NCBI RefSeq assembly: GCF_000255295.1
Contig: NC_017030.1
Coordinates: forward strand, 3,968,001 to 4,032,000
Source of the DNA: Corallococcus coralloides DSM 2259
GTDB lineage: Bacteria; Myxococcota; Myxococcia; Myxococcales; Myxococcaceae
Length of the DNA stretch: 64,000 nucleotides
Direction: 5' to 3'
Positions 48,201 through 58,600 of this stretch are shown here, in pieces; position 1 is the stretch's first letter; every line of letters begins with the position of its first letter. Under the pieces are notes generated by a model. It was not told where the DNA came from and ran no database searches. It saw only the letters and a program-made list of their open reading frames with translations. Both the position numbers and the translations under genes were made by a program.

Positions 48201-49018
48201 GCCCCGCCGCGATGCGACTGGATGCTCACTGCCGTACGCCCTGGGACGCTGGCTCCGTCCCAGCGGACGAGCATGTGGAACCCTTGCTGGGACTCCCCCA
48301 TGGCACCGCCCCTCACGAACCTGTCCGACTGTCGGACAGGTTGGGACGACCTCAATGGGACCCCGTTCACCTGACGGCGCACCTCCTCAAGCCCTGGGAC
48401 ACGGACTCCGTCCCTGTGGATGAGCACATGAGGCCCTTGCCAGGACTCCCTGCCGACGGCGCCCCTCATGAACCTGTCGGACAGTCGGACAGGTTTGGAC
48501 GCGCGCAGGAGCGCTCCTCAACCCAGAGGGGGAGCTGCCGCAAGCCGTGGGTCCCGGATTCAATCTCAGTCGATGAGCAGGTGAGAACCTCGTGGGGGCG
48601 CCCTGGCGGCCGCGAACTGGCCGAACCTGTCGGACAGTCGGACAGGTTTGGATGCTCGCAGGGGGACACCTCGTCCCTGACGGACCGCTGCCTCAAACCC
48701 TGGGCCACGGATTCCGTCCCCTTGGATTCTCAGGTGGGAGCCTTGTTGGGGCTCACCGCCGGTGGCGCATCCCACGAACCTGTCCGACTGTCGGACAGGT
48801 TTGGAGGAACTCGCCCGCCGGGCCGCGGAAACCTGTCCGACAGTCGGACAGGTTTGGCGCGCTCCGGGCGGGAGGGGGGCCCCATTGAGATTCGAGGGCC
48901 TGGCGCGGGACTCCATGGCGGGGATGTCGCGCGGAGCTGTTCGACAGGAAGTTCGGGACCTCTGAGCCATCACTCGCCGTGGTGGGCCGACGGCCACCGC
49001 GAGGCGCGGACCTCATGA
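48197..49018 (+). CDS. Tandem-repeat protein of four 51-residue units, unknown function
   Basis: A protein of 273 residues. ATG 48197 overlaps the baseplate gene's stop (ATGA), and its stop TGA (49016-49018) overlaps the next ATG in the same way. Residues 14-217 are four consecutive 51-residue units with no length variation, beginning TPWDAGSVPADEHV, KPWDTDSVPVDEHM, KPWVPDSISVDEQV and KPWATDSVPLDSQV. Each unit carries EPV(R/G)(L/Q)SDR(F/L)G, encoded by the 25-bp palindrome. The rest of each unit is Gly/Pro/Arg-rich and divergent; the tail after the units is low complexity. Codon use (CCT, GGA, CGA, CAT, TTG) is less GC-biased than in the flanking genes. No known family. It may be a real linker or fibre-like protein, or a translated mobile repeat array tolerated in the operon. 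Confidence 0.6.
   Translation: MSPAAMRLDAHCRTPWDAGSVPADEHVEPLLGLPHGTAPHEPVRLSDRLGRPQWDPVHLTAHLLKPWDTDSVPVDEHMRPLPGLPADGAPHEPVGQSDRFGRAQERSSTQRGSCRKPWVPDSISVDEQVRTSWGRPGGRELAEPVGQSDRFGCSQGDTSSLTDRCLKPWATDSVPLDSQVGALLGLTAGGASHEPVRLSDRFGGTRPPGRGNLSDSRTGLARSGREGGPIEIRGPGAGLHGGDVARSCSTGSSGPLSHHSPWWADGHREARTS
48236..48847 (+). repeat. Four tandem 153-bp units
   Basis: Units start at 48236, 48389, 48542 and 48695, each exactly 153 bp. Conservation is highest in the first ~45 bp (CCCTGGGACxCxGxCTCCGTC) and in the palindrome block at unit position 83-107. The exact multiple of three keeps the reading frame open. Confidence 0.92.
48318..48854. repeat. Five copies of a 25-bp palindrome
   Basis: Copies are at 48318-48342, 48471-48495, 48624-48648, 48777-48801 and 48830-48854. 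Copies 1 and 4 are AACCTGTCCGAC-T-GTCGGACAGGTT; copy 5 has A at the centre and 13-bp arms. Copies 2 and 3 change the left inner arm (AACCTGTCGGACAG...), keeping 8-bp outer arms. The first four are spaced exactly 153 bp apart, the last 53 bp. In RNA each would fold into a stable hairpin. Confidence 0.93.
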
Positions 49019-52000
49019 GCCAGCCCTCCCAGCGACTGATCCAGCTGCTCCCGGGCCTCTACATGGCGCGGGACTCCACGGTCGCGGACCAGCCGCTCCT
49101 CAAGCTGCTCGCCGTGCTGGGCATGGAGTTGGATGCGTTCGCGCGCGCGGTGGACCAGCTCTGGGATGATCACTTCGTGGAGCGTGCGGAGCCGCAGGCG
49201 CTGCCGTTGCTCGCGGAGTTGATGGGCGCGCGACTGATCACCGGCGACCCTCGCGTGCAGCGCGGAGTGGTGGCTCGCGCGGTGGCTTGGCGCAGGAGGA
49301 AGGGCACGCTCGCGTCGCTGGAGGAGGTGCTCTCCGTCACCAGCTTGTGGGACGCGGAGGTGGACGAGTCCTTCCGTTCCCTGCTGGAGACCCAGGACCT
49401 CAATGACCTGCTGCCCTGGCGCGGTCGCAGCGCGGTGATGTGGGATCCCATCGGCCTCGCGGATCCGCTCACCCGCCGATCGCCGGGCATCGAGCGTCCC
49501 CGCGATGGTGTCCCGGAGCGCGGTCCCTTCATCGGCATCGCCCCAGGGGAGACGCTGGACCAGGCCTTGCGCCGGTTGGGGAGCGCGGATGCGGGCCGGG
49601 TCGCCGCGACGCCGCGCACGCTGGACCTGCTGGGCTGGGCGCGTCCGGACGTCGCCCTCATCCGCACCGCGCGCCTGACGCCTGTGGAGTTGGAGGAGGT
49701 CACCCCGGCCACCGTGCACACGCTGCCCAACGGCTACCGGGGTTTCCGCGTGGATCCCCTGGACCGCGATGGTCCCCTGGTGTGGCTCAAGCCCCTGGAG
49801 CGCGCGGACCTCACCGGAGGCCTCACCGCGCGACATGAGCCCGCGCCTCCGTCGCTCGCCACGGGACGCACGGCGGCGATGCTGCTCACCCCCACCGCGC
49901 TGGCCGAGGACGCCGACGCCGCCGAACGCGCGGATGCCCTCACCGTCTCCGTCGATGGCATTCCGCTGGTGGGGCCGGAAGCCCTGCCGCTCCTGCGCGG
50001 GCCCCTGCCCACCGCGCCCGTCGGGCCCGCGCCTACGCTGCGGTTCGCGGACCGGGGCAGGCCTGCGCCCGGTGACATCTGGCGGCTGACGCTGCTGGCC
50101 GCGCGTGAGGACTCGGACACGGTGCTCCTGTCCACCGAGTTGGTGCCGGACGCACTGAACACCGTCACCGTTACGCCGGAAGCGAACCAGCTCCTGGGCG
50201 GCACCACGGCGGCGCTGCTCGTCGAACGCGTGCGCGGTGAGCCGCGCCTGCGCGACGTGGGTGGCACATGGCGCACCCTCACCGTAGGGCTGCGCCAGGG
50301 GCCTCCTCGCAGCAACGCCGTCCGCGTGGACCTGGCCGGTGCGCCGTGGGTCGCGCGCATCGAGCAACACCTCGCGGATGGCAGCCTGCGCCTTGCCCGC
50401 TTCGACGCGAGCGCCGACGGTGCGCCATGGCAGTTGGCGGAGCTTGGCGGTGCGTTGCCTCCGGACGGTCCAGGCATGTCCCTGGCCGCCGCTGGCGACT
50501 CATTGTTGCTGGTGGCACCCGACGGCACCGAGAAGCTGGGCATCTGGTCGGTGACGGGCCTGGACACAGCGACTCCAACGGGGACGCGGTTGGACACCGC
50601 GAGCCCACGGCAGCCCGCGGCGCGACTGGCTCCCAGCCTGTGCGTGCGTGGCGGCCGGCTCTTCGTCTTCGGCGGTGACCTGGGCGGTGCGCCCACCGGA
50701 GATCTCTGGTCGCTGCAGATCACAGGCGGACCGTGGCGGCCCCATGCGGTGCGCAATCGCCAGGAGCGCAAGGCCGCGACGCTGCTGAGCACGGCGCAGG
50801 GACTGATGCTCCTGGGCGGCGAGGCCGTGACGGGAGAACTGGCCGTGCCGGTGATGTCCTGCGACCCGGCCTCCGCGAGCCCGGTCTGGCGCCCCCTGGC
50901 TCCACTGCCCATCACCTCGAACCTGCCCGGCACGCTCGTGGCGACCACCACCACCGAAGGCGTGGAGGCGCTCGTCTGGGCGGACACGACGCGTCCTCGA
51001 TTGATGACGTTGAAGACAGGCGAGGGTGCCTGGGGTGTGGGACCGCTGGAGGCCTTGGGCACGAACCCGCCGGTTCCAGGCGAAGCGCTGTACGTCGACG
51101 GTCGCGTGCTCCTCGTGGAGCCGGCGCCACTGCCACCGTCGGAGGTCGTCTTCTCACTGGGCGGGCGCGGCTACCTGGCCTTCCTGCCAGAGCTGGCCCT
51201 GCTGCCGGACGAGCTTCTGCGCTTCAACGTCGCCAATGACGGCGCCGCGTTCATCGAGCCTCGCGAGGGCCAGCCGCTCCCGCTCGATTCCCGGCCTGGT
51301 GGCGCGTACCACTCGCGGGATGCCTCCGTTGCTGGTGGCGAGCGGCGCTATTCGGTGCCCGGACGGCTGCGGCGCCACCCGTTTCAGTTGCGCCAGCGAA
51401 GCCTGGGCCCGTGGACGTCGCTCGCTCCGAACATCGCCAGCGGCATCGTCGCGGTGGATCCGCGCCTGGGCCGTGTCGTGCTCCAGGACGACGCGCCCGT
51501 GGGTCGCGTCACCGTCTCCGCGCGGGTAGGGCGGGGTGCCTCATTGGGAGCGGGGCTGCTTCCTCCGGACCGCCTACCGCCTGATGCGTGGGCGGAGCCG
51601 GACTTCCCGTTCATCGACCCGCCGGACCGTCCTGGCGACCGCTCCGGTACCGGCCTTCCTGTCACCGCGTGGATCTCCCCGGAGCGAGCGGGCGGAGTGC
51701 TGGCGGCAGGCGGCCAGGAGCGCCCCATCGTCGCCACCATCGCGCAAGGGATCCCATCTGGATCGCAGCCGATTCTGGGCTTCATCGGTTCGCCGCGTCT
51801 GGCTCCAGAGCGTCTGTCCCAGGGGTTGGACAACGGGCTGTCCCTCTTCGCCGCGGACACGGGTGCGGCGCCCTGCATCGGCGCGGATGAACACGGCCTC
51901 TCGCTGGCGCTCTACCCGGGCTTCGGCGGCAGCGCGGCCACGCGCGTGTGGCTCGCGGGCCTGTGGCTCGCGGGACGGCTGGACCTGGTGCTCGCTCGGG

Positions 52001-52656
52001 GGCAGGCGGACCTGCGCTGGTGCAACCTGGGCGCGCCCGGACAGGTGGGCCTGTGGATGCCGGGCGGTGGGCACCAGGACATCAGCGCGCGGCGCTCCCT
52101 GCCTCCCGCCGACGTAGAGCTGCGCCTCTACGGCTGCAAGGTGGGCGTCATCGAACTGCCGCCCTGGGTGCACCTCATCGCCGCGGGCTGCACCTTCGAC
52201 GCCGGAGACCGTGACGCCGTCGCCATCCGCGCGGCCGGTGCGAGCGTTCGGCTGCGGCACTGCACGGTGCTGGGCGCCACGGAGGCAGGCGTGCTGGAGG
52301 CCTCCTCCTGCGCCTTCGCGGGCGAGGTGCGCACGGACCGGCCGGACCTGGGCTGGCTGCGCTACAGCCTCCACGCGCGCGGCGGACAGCCTCCGGTGTC
52401 GCACCAGTCACGGGTGCACACCGTGTCCTTCCAGTCGAACCGCCAGACGGACCCGGGCTACCTCGTCCTGGGCGACAACAACGGCCCCGAAGCGCTCCAC
52501 GCCTCCGAGCGCGGCGGAGTCCCCGGTGCCCACGACGAGCGCTCCGACCACGAGCGCGAACTCTCCGCGCGCACCGACGACAGCATGCCCATTGGCATCA
52601 CGCCCTTCCACGCCGACCGCAGCCAGGACGACCTCATTCGGATGAGCCGACCATGA
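49015..52656 (+). CDS. Tail protein I-like protein with kelch-like propeller and beta-helix
   Basis: A protein of 1213 residues, ATGA overlap with the repeat gene. The N-terminus (about 1-135) resembles phage tail protein I: LIQLLPGLYMARDSTVADQP, DELWDD-type acidic helix, AVAWRRRKGTLASLEEVL. A long beta region follows; around 540-700 kelch-like blades are visible (GGRLFVFGGDLGGAPTGDLW, LMLLGGEAVTGELAVPV). The last third ends in beta-helix-like rungs (VELRLYGCKVGVIELPPWVHLIAAGC, VRLRHCTVLGATEAGVLEAS). gpI proteins link baseplate wedge to fibres, so this is probably the adaptor plus receptor-facing fibre in one chain. It is far longer than the usual gpI of about 200 residues. Confidence 0.75.
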   Translation: MSQPSQRLIQLLPGLYMARDSTVADQPLLKLLAVLGMELDAFARAVDQLWDDHFVERAEPQALPLLAELMGARLITGDPRVQRGVVARAVAWRRRKGTLASLEEVLSVTSLWDAEVDESFRSLLETQDLNDLLPWRGRSAVMWDPIGLADPLTRRSPGIERPRDGVPERGPFIGIAPGETLDQALRRLGSADAGRVAATPRTLDLLGWARPDVALIRTARLTPVELEEVTPATVHTLPNGYRGFRVDPLDRDGPLVWLKPLERADLTGGLTARHEPAPPSLATGRTAAMLLTPTALAEDADAAERADALTVSVDGIPLVGPEALPLLRGPLPTAPVGPAPTLRFADRGRPAPGDIWRLTLLAAREDSDTVLLSTELVPDALNTVTVTPEANQLLGGTTAALLVERVRGEPRLRDVGGTWRTLTVGLRQGPPRSNAVRVDLAGAPWVARIEQHLADGSLRLARFDASADGAPWQLAELGGALPPDGPGMSLAAAGDSLLLVAPDGTEKLGIWSVTGLDTATPTGTRLDTASPRQPAARLAPSLCVRGGRLFVFGGDLGGAPTGDLWSLQITGGPWRPHAVRNRQERKAATLLSTAQGLMLLGGEAVTGELAVPVMSCDPASASPVWRPLAPLPITSNLPGTLVATTTTEGVEALVWADTTRPRLMTLKTGEGAWGVGPLEALGTNPPVPGEALYVDGRVLLVEPAPLPPSEVVFSLGGRGYLAFLPELALLPDELLRFNVANDGAAFIEPREGQPLPLDSRPGGAYHSRDASVAGGERRYSVPGRLRRHPFQLRQRSLGPWTSLAPNIASGIVAVDPRLGRVVLQDDAPVGRVTVSARVGRGASLGAGLLPPDRLPPDAWAEPDFPFIDPPDRPGDRSGTGLPVTAWISPERAGGVLAAGGQERPIVATIAQGIPSGSQPILGFIGSPRLAPERLSQGLDNGLSLFAADTGAAPCIGADEHGLSLALYPGFGGSAATRVWLAGLWLAGRLDLVLARGQADLRWCNLGAPGQVGLWMPGGGHQDISARRSLPPADVELRLYGCKVGVIELPPWVHLIAAGCTFDAGDRDAVAIRAAGASVRLRHCTVLGATEAGVLEASSCAFAGEVRTDRPDLGWLRYSLHARGGQPPVSHQSRVHTVSFQSNRQTDPGYLVLGDNNGPEALHASERGGVPGAHDERSDHERELSARTDDSMPIGITPFHADRSQDDLIRMSRP

Positions 52657-55600
52657 CCGTGAAAGCGTACACCTCCAGGTCCCGCTTCGACGAAGCCCGG
52701 CGATTCTCCGGCGTCTATCAGCAGATGGGGCGCATGAGCCTCGATGCCGACTGGAACGAGGAGGTGCGGCTGCGCACCGTGGACGCGCGCCGCCGCTCCG
52801 CCGACGTCGCCGAAGGGTCGCCCGATGACGGCTTCCGCATCGTCGACACGTACCTCGTGGATCCCATCCGCAACGTGCTCGGCTGGACGGGGCAGGGCCT
52901 TCCCGCGGACGACGAGCGCATCATCCCGCGCGAGCTGCGCCTGGACCGCTACGACACGGAGACGCTGCCCTTCGTCGTGCGCAGCCGGGGCCACATCGCG
53001 CTGCGCCGCACGCTGCCCGAGCCGCTGGACCTCACGGCCGTGCCGCGCTCGGACGGCACCACCTTCACGGCGGCCGCGCTCGTCATGAGCCTGCGCTTCG
53101 AACGGCCGCCCACCGACGATGAATTCATCGACCTGCGAGTGGTCGTCGCGGACACGGAAGGGAACGAGGCGGTCCTCTCCGCCGGCCTGGGCCAGCGGCC
53201 CACGGGCTGGAACGACGTGCGCTTCCCCGTCGCCGCGTTCGCGAGCGTGGATCCCACGAAGCTGCGCTCCTGGGGCGTGCTGGGCCTGCCGCCCGTGGCC
53301 CGCACGTGGGTGGCCGCGCTGCGCGTGGAGGACGCGGCGCTGGGCGCCGATATCATTATAAGGGGCGGTGACGGGACGCTGCCGGGCGCGGGCCGCATGC
53401 TGCTCGACGGCGTGCGCATCTTCCTGGAGCAGGACCTGCGCTACTCCGCGCAGCCGGATCTGCCAGAGGCGTCTCCGCTGGCGGCGCTGCCCACGGACGG
53501 CTCGCGGCACCACTTCTTCTTCCTCGACTGCTGGGAGCAGACCACCACCCAGTACGACGACGCGTTCCTGGAGGAGCCTGCGCTGGACGGTCAGGACACC
53601 ACCGTGCGCCTGCGGCTCGTCACCCAGGTGCGCGCGCTCCAGGGGCTGGCTGACACCGACGCGGAGGTCCTGCCCACGCCCACCAGCGGCGCACGCCTCA
53701 CCACCAACATCCCGAAGGGAGCGCTGCCAGACCGCTTCCCGCCAGAGCCGCTGGACCCCTGCCGAGACCGCTGCCTGTCCACGGAGAACGCCTCCACGGG
53801 CGAGGGCTACACGGGCACCGACAACCTCCACTTCCGCGTGGAGTTCTTCCGGGGCGGCGCGCAGCCGGTGGTGCTGTGGTCGCGAGACAACGGCTCCACG
53901 GTGCTCCCGCTCACCGCGGCCGCCGCGGCGGATGCGATGACGCTCCAGGTCTCTCCCGCGAGCGCCGCGAAGCTGCGCGCGGGTGACCTGGTCGTCATCG
54001 AGGATCGCGTCACCCGGCTCCAGCCGGAAGGCCCGTCGCTGCCAGTGCTGAGGAGGCTGCGAGGTGTCCAGGCGGACACGGGCAAGCTGGAGCTGGCGGA
54101 CGCAAGCGATGTGCTCACCACGGACCCCGTGCCGCTCCCCGTGGGAGGCACGCTGGGCCGGGCCTTCAGCCCTGAGCAGGGCGCGGTGGTGCGCCGGTGG
54201 GATGGCGGCGACCTGCTGGTGCCGAACGTGCGCTACCGCTTCGACGACGGCATCACCCTGGCCTTCGCCAACACGGAGGGGCGCGCGACCGAATACTGGT
54301 CCTTCACCGTGCGAGTGCGCGCGGCGGACGGCGCGGCCCGGGGCGAAGTCGAGCAGCTCACGGACGCGCCCGTGCACGGGCCGGTGCACCACTGCGTACC
54401 CCTGGCGCGAGTGACCGGCGGCGCGACGCGAACCTTCGAGGACCTGCGCCCGCGCTACCTGCCGCTCGCCCAGGTGCGCGACAGGCTGGTGGAGCTCTCC
54501 GAGCGCGTCATCGGGCCGGGCGTCTTCACGGTGGTGGTGGGCGACGGCGTGCGCAGCTTCGGAGACGTCGACCAGGACCTGCTCGAAGGCATCACCGGCG
54601 ACGAAGCGCTCCAGGCCGCGGTGGACAGCCTGGGCGGGCAGGGCGGCTCCATCTTCGTGCGAGCCGGCCGCTACAAGCTGGAGCACCCGGTGCTGCTGCG
54701 CAACCTGTCCTCCGTGCACCTCCTGGGCGACGGCGAGGCCACCGAGCTGCGCACCCAGGGCTCCGGGGGCGCCTTCTTCGTGGACCGCTGCGGGCTGGAA
54801 GGCGACCTGCGCATCGAGGACTTCAAGCTGGTGGAGGCCCCGTTCGAGGACGTGGTGATTGGCGGCGGCCTCCAGCCCGTGGTGAAGGCCGTGAAGACGA
54901 GCGTGGCCATGACGAACGGCCAGCGCTTCGTGCCGCTGGTGGAGGTGGACGACGACCGGGTGCTGGAGGAGGACGACGTGAAGCACCCGTCCGCCGAAGC
55001 CGACTTCGTGGACGTGGTCGTCGACCGCATCAAGGCCATCGTCCCGGGCCAGGGCCGCGCGGCGGGCTCCGTGGTGGCCACGCTGGTGCAGCTGCGCAAG
55101 CTGCAACGCCAGCACCCGGGCCAGCCGCTGGAGGAAGTGCCGGAGGCGAAGCCGCTGCTCGACGCGCTGGCGACGCTGCCGCACGGCGTGGTGACGCTGG
55201 CGGACTCCAGCGGCGTGACGCTGCGCCGCTGCCACATCCAGGCGAACCAGGCCGGCCCGGAGGCGACAGGCGTGCTGGTGACGGGCACCTGCGCGCGCAT
55301 CGTCATCGACGAGAACCGCGTCGGCGCGGCGACAGGCATCGCGGTGGCGCCGTATGCCCCGTATCTCGCGGAGCGCTTCCTCGCGTCCTTCCCGCGCGCG
55401 GGCCTCTTCATCGACGCGCTGGCCATCACCAACAACCGGCTCCAGCCACTGGGAGACGCGACCACGGGCATCCACGTGGCGGACGGGCGGCTGGCGGGCG
55501 TGGAGGTGCGCGGCAACCGCATCCAGGACTTCCACGTGGGCATCCTGGTGCAGGACCTGGCGGAAGGGGGACTCGCGGGGCCGGTGGACCGCGTGGTGGT

Positions 55601-58600
55601 GGCGGAGAATCAGGTTCTGGGCTCCGCGGCCGTGGGCATCCAGGTCGCGGGCGACGGCGTGGACATCGTGGGCAACGAGATCCGCAACGCCGTGTCGGAC
55701 GGCCTGTTCCAGGTGGGCATCCAGCTGGCGGGCCAGGCGCTGCGAGTGCGCGAGTCGTGGATCTCCCTCCCGGCCGTGCCCGCCGCGTCCGTGCTGGGCG
55801 TGGTGGCCGGCATCGTCGTGGGCGACGGCCTGGATGACGGCGCGTCCAACGGCCGTCCCGCCGCGGACGTGGAGGTGCTGGACAACCGCATCGAAGGCGA
55901 CGGCGAGTCCACGCCGGGCTTCGGCATCCTGCTGGGAGGTCCGCAGCCGGTGTTCGACGTGCGCATCCGGGGCAACGTGGTGCGCGCGCTGGGGGACTCG
56001 GCCGTGCGCACCTGGGGCACGGGCGGCGCGGTGGGGCGCCTGCGCGTGGAGGACAACCGCTTCGAACAGGTGGCGCTCGCGGACGTGCCGTCGCAGGAGG
56101 ACAACACGCTGGCGCTGTCCCGCCTGGACCCGGGCCTGGAGGCCGTGCTGAGCGCGGACGCGAAGGCCCGTCCCCGGCCGCTCGTGGAGGCGCTGCTCGC
56201 CAACGCCACGACCCGCGTGCGCGCTCCCCTGGACGCGGCGCTGCGCTGGCTGGAGCGGCTGACGCTCCGGGGCGCGGTGGTGCTCGCGGGCGTGGACGAG
56301 GCGCAGGTGCGCGGCAACCGGCTGCTCCAGGTGGGGCGCACGGCGGCCTACGGCGCGCCCGGGCTCCCGGACGCGGAGGTGAGAGCGGCGGGCATCGCGG
56401 TGGTGTCCGGCTCCGGCATCACCGTGGAGGGCAACGAGGTGGACGGCGTGCACGCGCCGGTGACGACGACGCAACCTCCGCCGGAGACAGGCCCGGTGAA
56501 GCTGCCGCCCATCGCCGTGGTGCTCCAGCAACTCAGCGTCACGAGCACCACCGTCCGCCCGGAGCGCGCGGACGTGCACGGCGCCCTGGTGGGCATGTAC
56601 GCCACCGTGCTGCGGTACACGGGCGCGAATGTGGACGGGCGCCAGAAGATCGGCCGGGGCCTGTACGGCCCGCTCGACACCCTGGTGGTGGAGCTGGAGG
56701 ACCTGGGGACCGTGCCCGACTCCGTCCTCAACGCGCTGGTGACGGACGTGGCGGATCTGCGTACCGCCCAGGGCTTCAACGATCACACCCAGACCTCGCA
56801 CGCGGTGCGCTCGTCGCTGGCGCGCGCCTCCAGCTTCACCGCGCCGGACCCCCTGTCCCAGGAGGCGTGGGACATGGTGGCGCAGTTCGACCTGGCCACC
56901 GTGTCCGGCAAGGACGCCGTGGCAAAGACCGCGGACCGCATCAAGGGCGCCTTCGACTCGCTGGTGCAGGGGCTGCCCTCCGACACGCAGGAGTTCCTCC
57001 TCAAGGCCCTGGCCCGGGTGCAGGGCGGGCCGGGTGACCTGGCCTCGCTCGTCATGCTGGCGGGGGCGTTGAGCCAGGTGGCGCTGCTGCGCGAAGCACA
57101 GGCGCAGCGCGCGCGGCAGCCCGTCATCGGCCAGGCGGTGGGCCCCAAGAAGACCATCATCGGCACCTTCGCCCAGGCCGCGCTGCAACAGCTGCCACTC
57201 CAGCCGGGCACCCGCGGCGCGAAGGCCAACACGGACGTGCTCGTGCAGCTGCGCCTGTCCAAGGACGCCCTGACGGATCAACTCCAGGAACTCCACCCCG
57301 CGCTGGCCTCGCAGGTGGAGGCGGACTACCGCGACGTGGAGCGCACCGGCGGCCAGCTGCAGCCGGTGGTGGACCGCATGCGCGCCACGCTCAAGCAGGT
57401 GCTGGACTTCACCACCGGCGTGCTGCCCACGTCGGACGTCACGCCGGAGGACGGCGAGCGCGTCGCGGCGCAGGGGCTCACCGCCACCATCGGGCTGTAC
57501 GCCACGAACCTGGACCGGCAGGCGGCGGGCCTTGTCGCCGAGTCCGACGACACGGTGGAGAAGCAGCTGCGAGCCTTCGGCACCGCGGTGGGACAGCTGG
57601 GCGAGCTGGTGAGCGGCGACGCGGAGCTGTCCGCGCTCTCGTTGCAGGCGCACCAGGCGGTGCTCAACGCCATCGCCCAGCCGCAGAATCGCATGGAGCA
57701 GGTGGCCATCGCCCGGGGGCTCCTGGACCGCATCCGGGTGCAGACGCTGGACGTGCTCCCGGTGCCCACGCCCCTGCCGCCCGTGCCGGTGCAGACGGAG
57801 CCGCTGGAGCGCTGGGTCTCCGCCCTGGGCGCGCTGGTGCTGGCGGTGCGCGGCATGGCGCCGGGACCGGTGCTCAACGGCTCGTTGCAGCTCTACCTGT
57901 CCCAGTACGACCGCGTGCTGGACATCGTGGGCATCCAGGGGAAGCTCCGCACGCTGGCGCTCCAGCGCGTGAACGACGCCATCACCGCGCTCACCAGCGG
58001 CAACGGCGGCGTGCCCGCGCGCCAGGCCCTTCACCTGCTGGTGGACGAGCCCGCGACCACCGCCGCGGAGGCCGTCGTCAAATCCACCGCGGTGACGGCG
58101 GAACTGGACGCCGCCGCGGTCCTGCTGCGCGCCGCGGAGCAGGCCCTGGACCCCGCCGAGGACGACGCGTCGCGAATCGCGCGGCTCCAGGAGTATCTGC
58201 GCCAGCGCGCCGACAAGGTCTCCGCGTCGCTCGTCGCCGTCGTCACCGGCATGCAGGAGCTGGACGCCATCCTGGACCTGCTGCGCAAGTCGCTGGAGCA
58301 GCTGGCGCGCGGCGAGGCGCCAGACCCCGGCGACCTGGTGGACCCCGTCTTCGACACCTTCCCGTCGCCCGCGGACGGCCTCTTCGTGTCCGGCGTGCAG
58401 GGCCGTGTGCGGCTGGCGGACAACACCGTGCGCGACACCGTCACCGGCATCACCGCCCTGGGCGCGGCGGGGCACCTGCTGACGGAGGCTCCTACCGAGC
58501 CGGGCTCGCTGCTGGACGTGGACGGCAACCGGCTGGAGGGCTGCGCGGTGGCGGGCCTGCGGCTGCGGCCGGACCTGTCCGTGACGGTGGTCTCCGACAA

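Noticed and set aside
48236-48854. CRISPR array
   Set aside because: The regular repeat spacing was considered, but the 'spacers' are 128 bp and themselves related in their first ~45 bp, the repeat is a full palindrome, and there are no cas genes.
48566-48997. Minus-strand frames in the repeat region (for example 48566-48997) as the coding strand
   Set aside because: The palindrome lacks stops in all frames, so several are open; only the plus frame from 48197 has ATGA overlaps on both sides.
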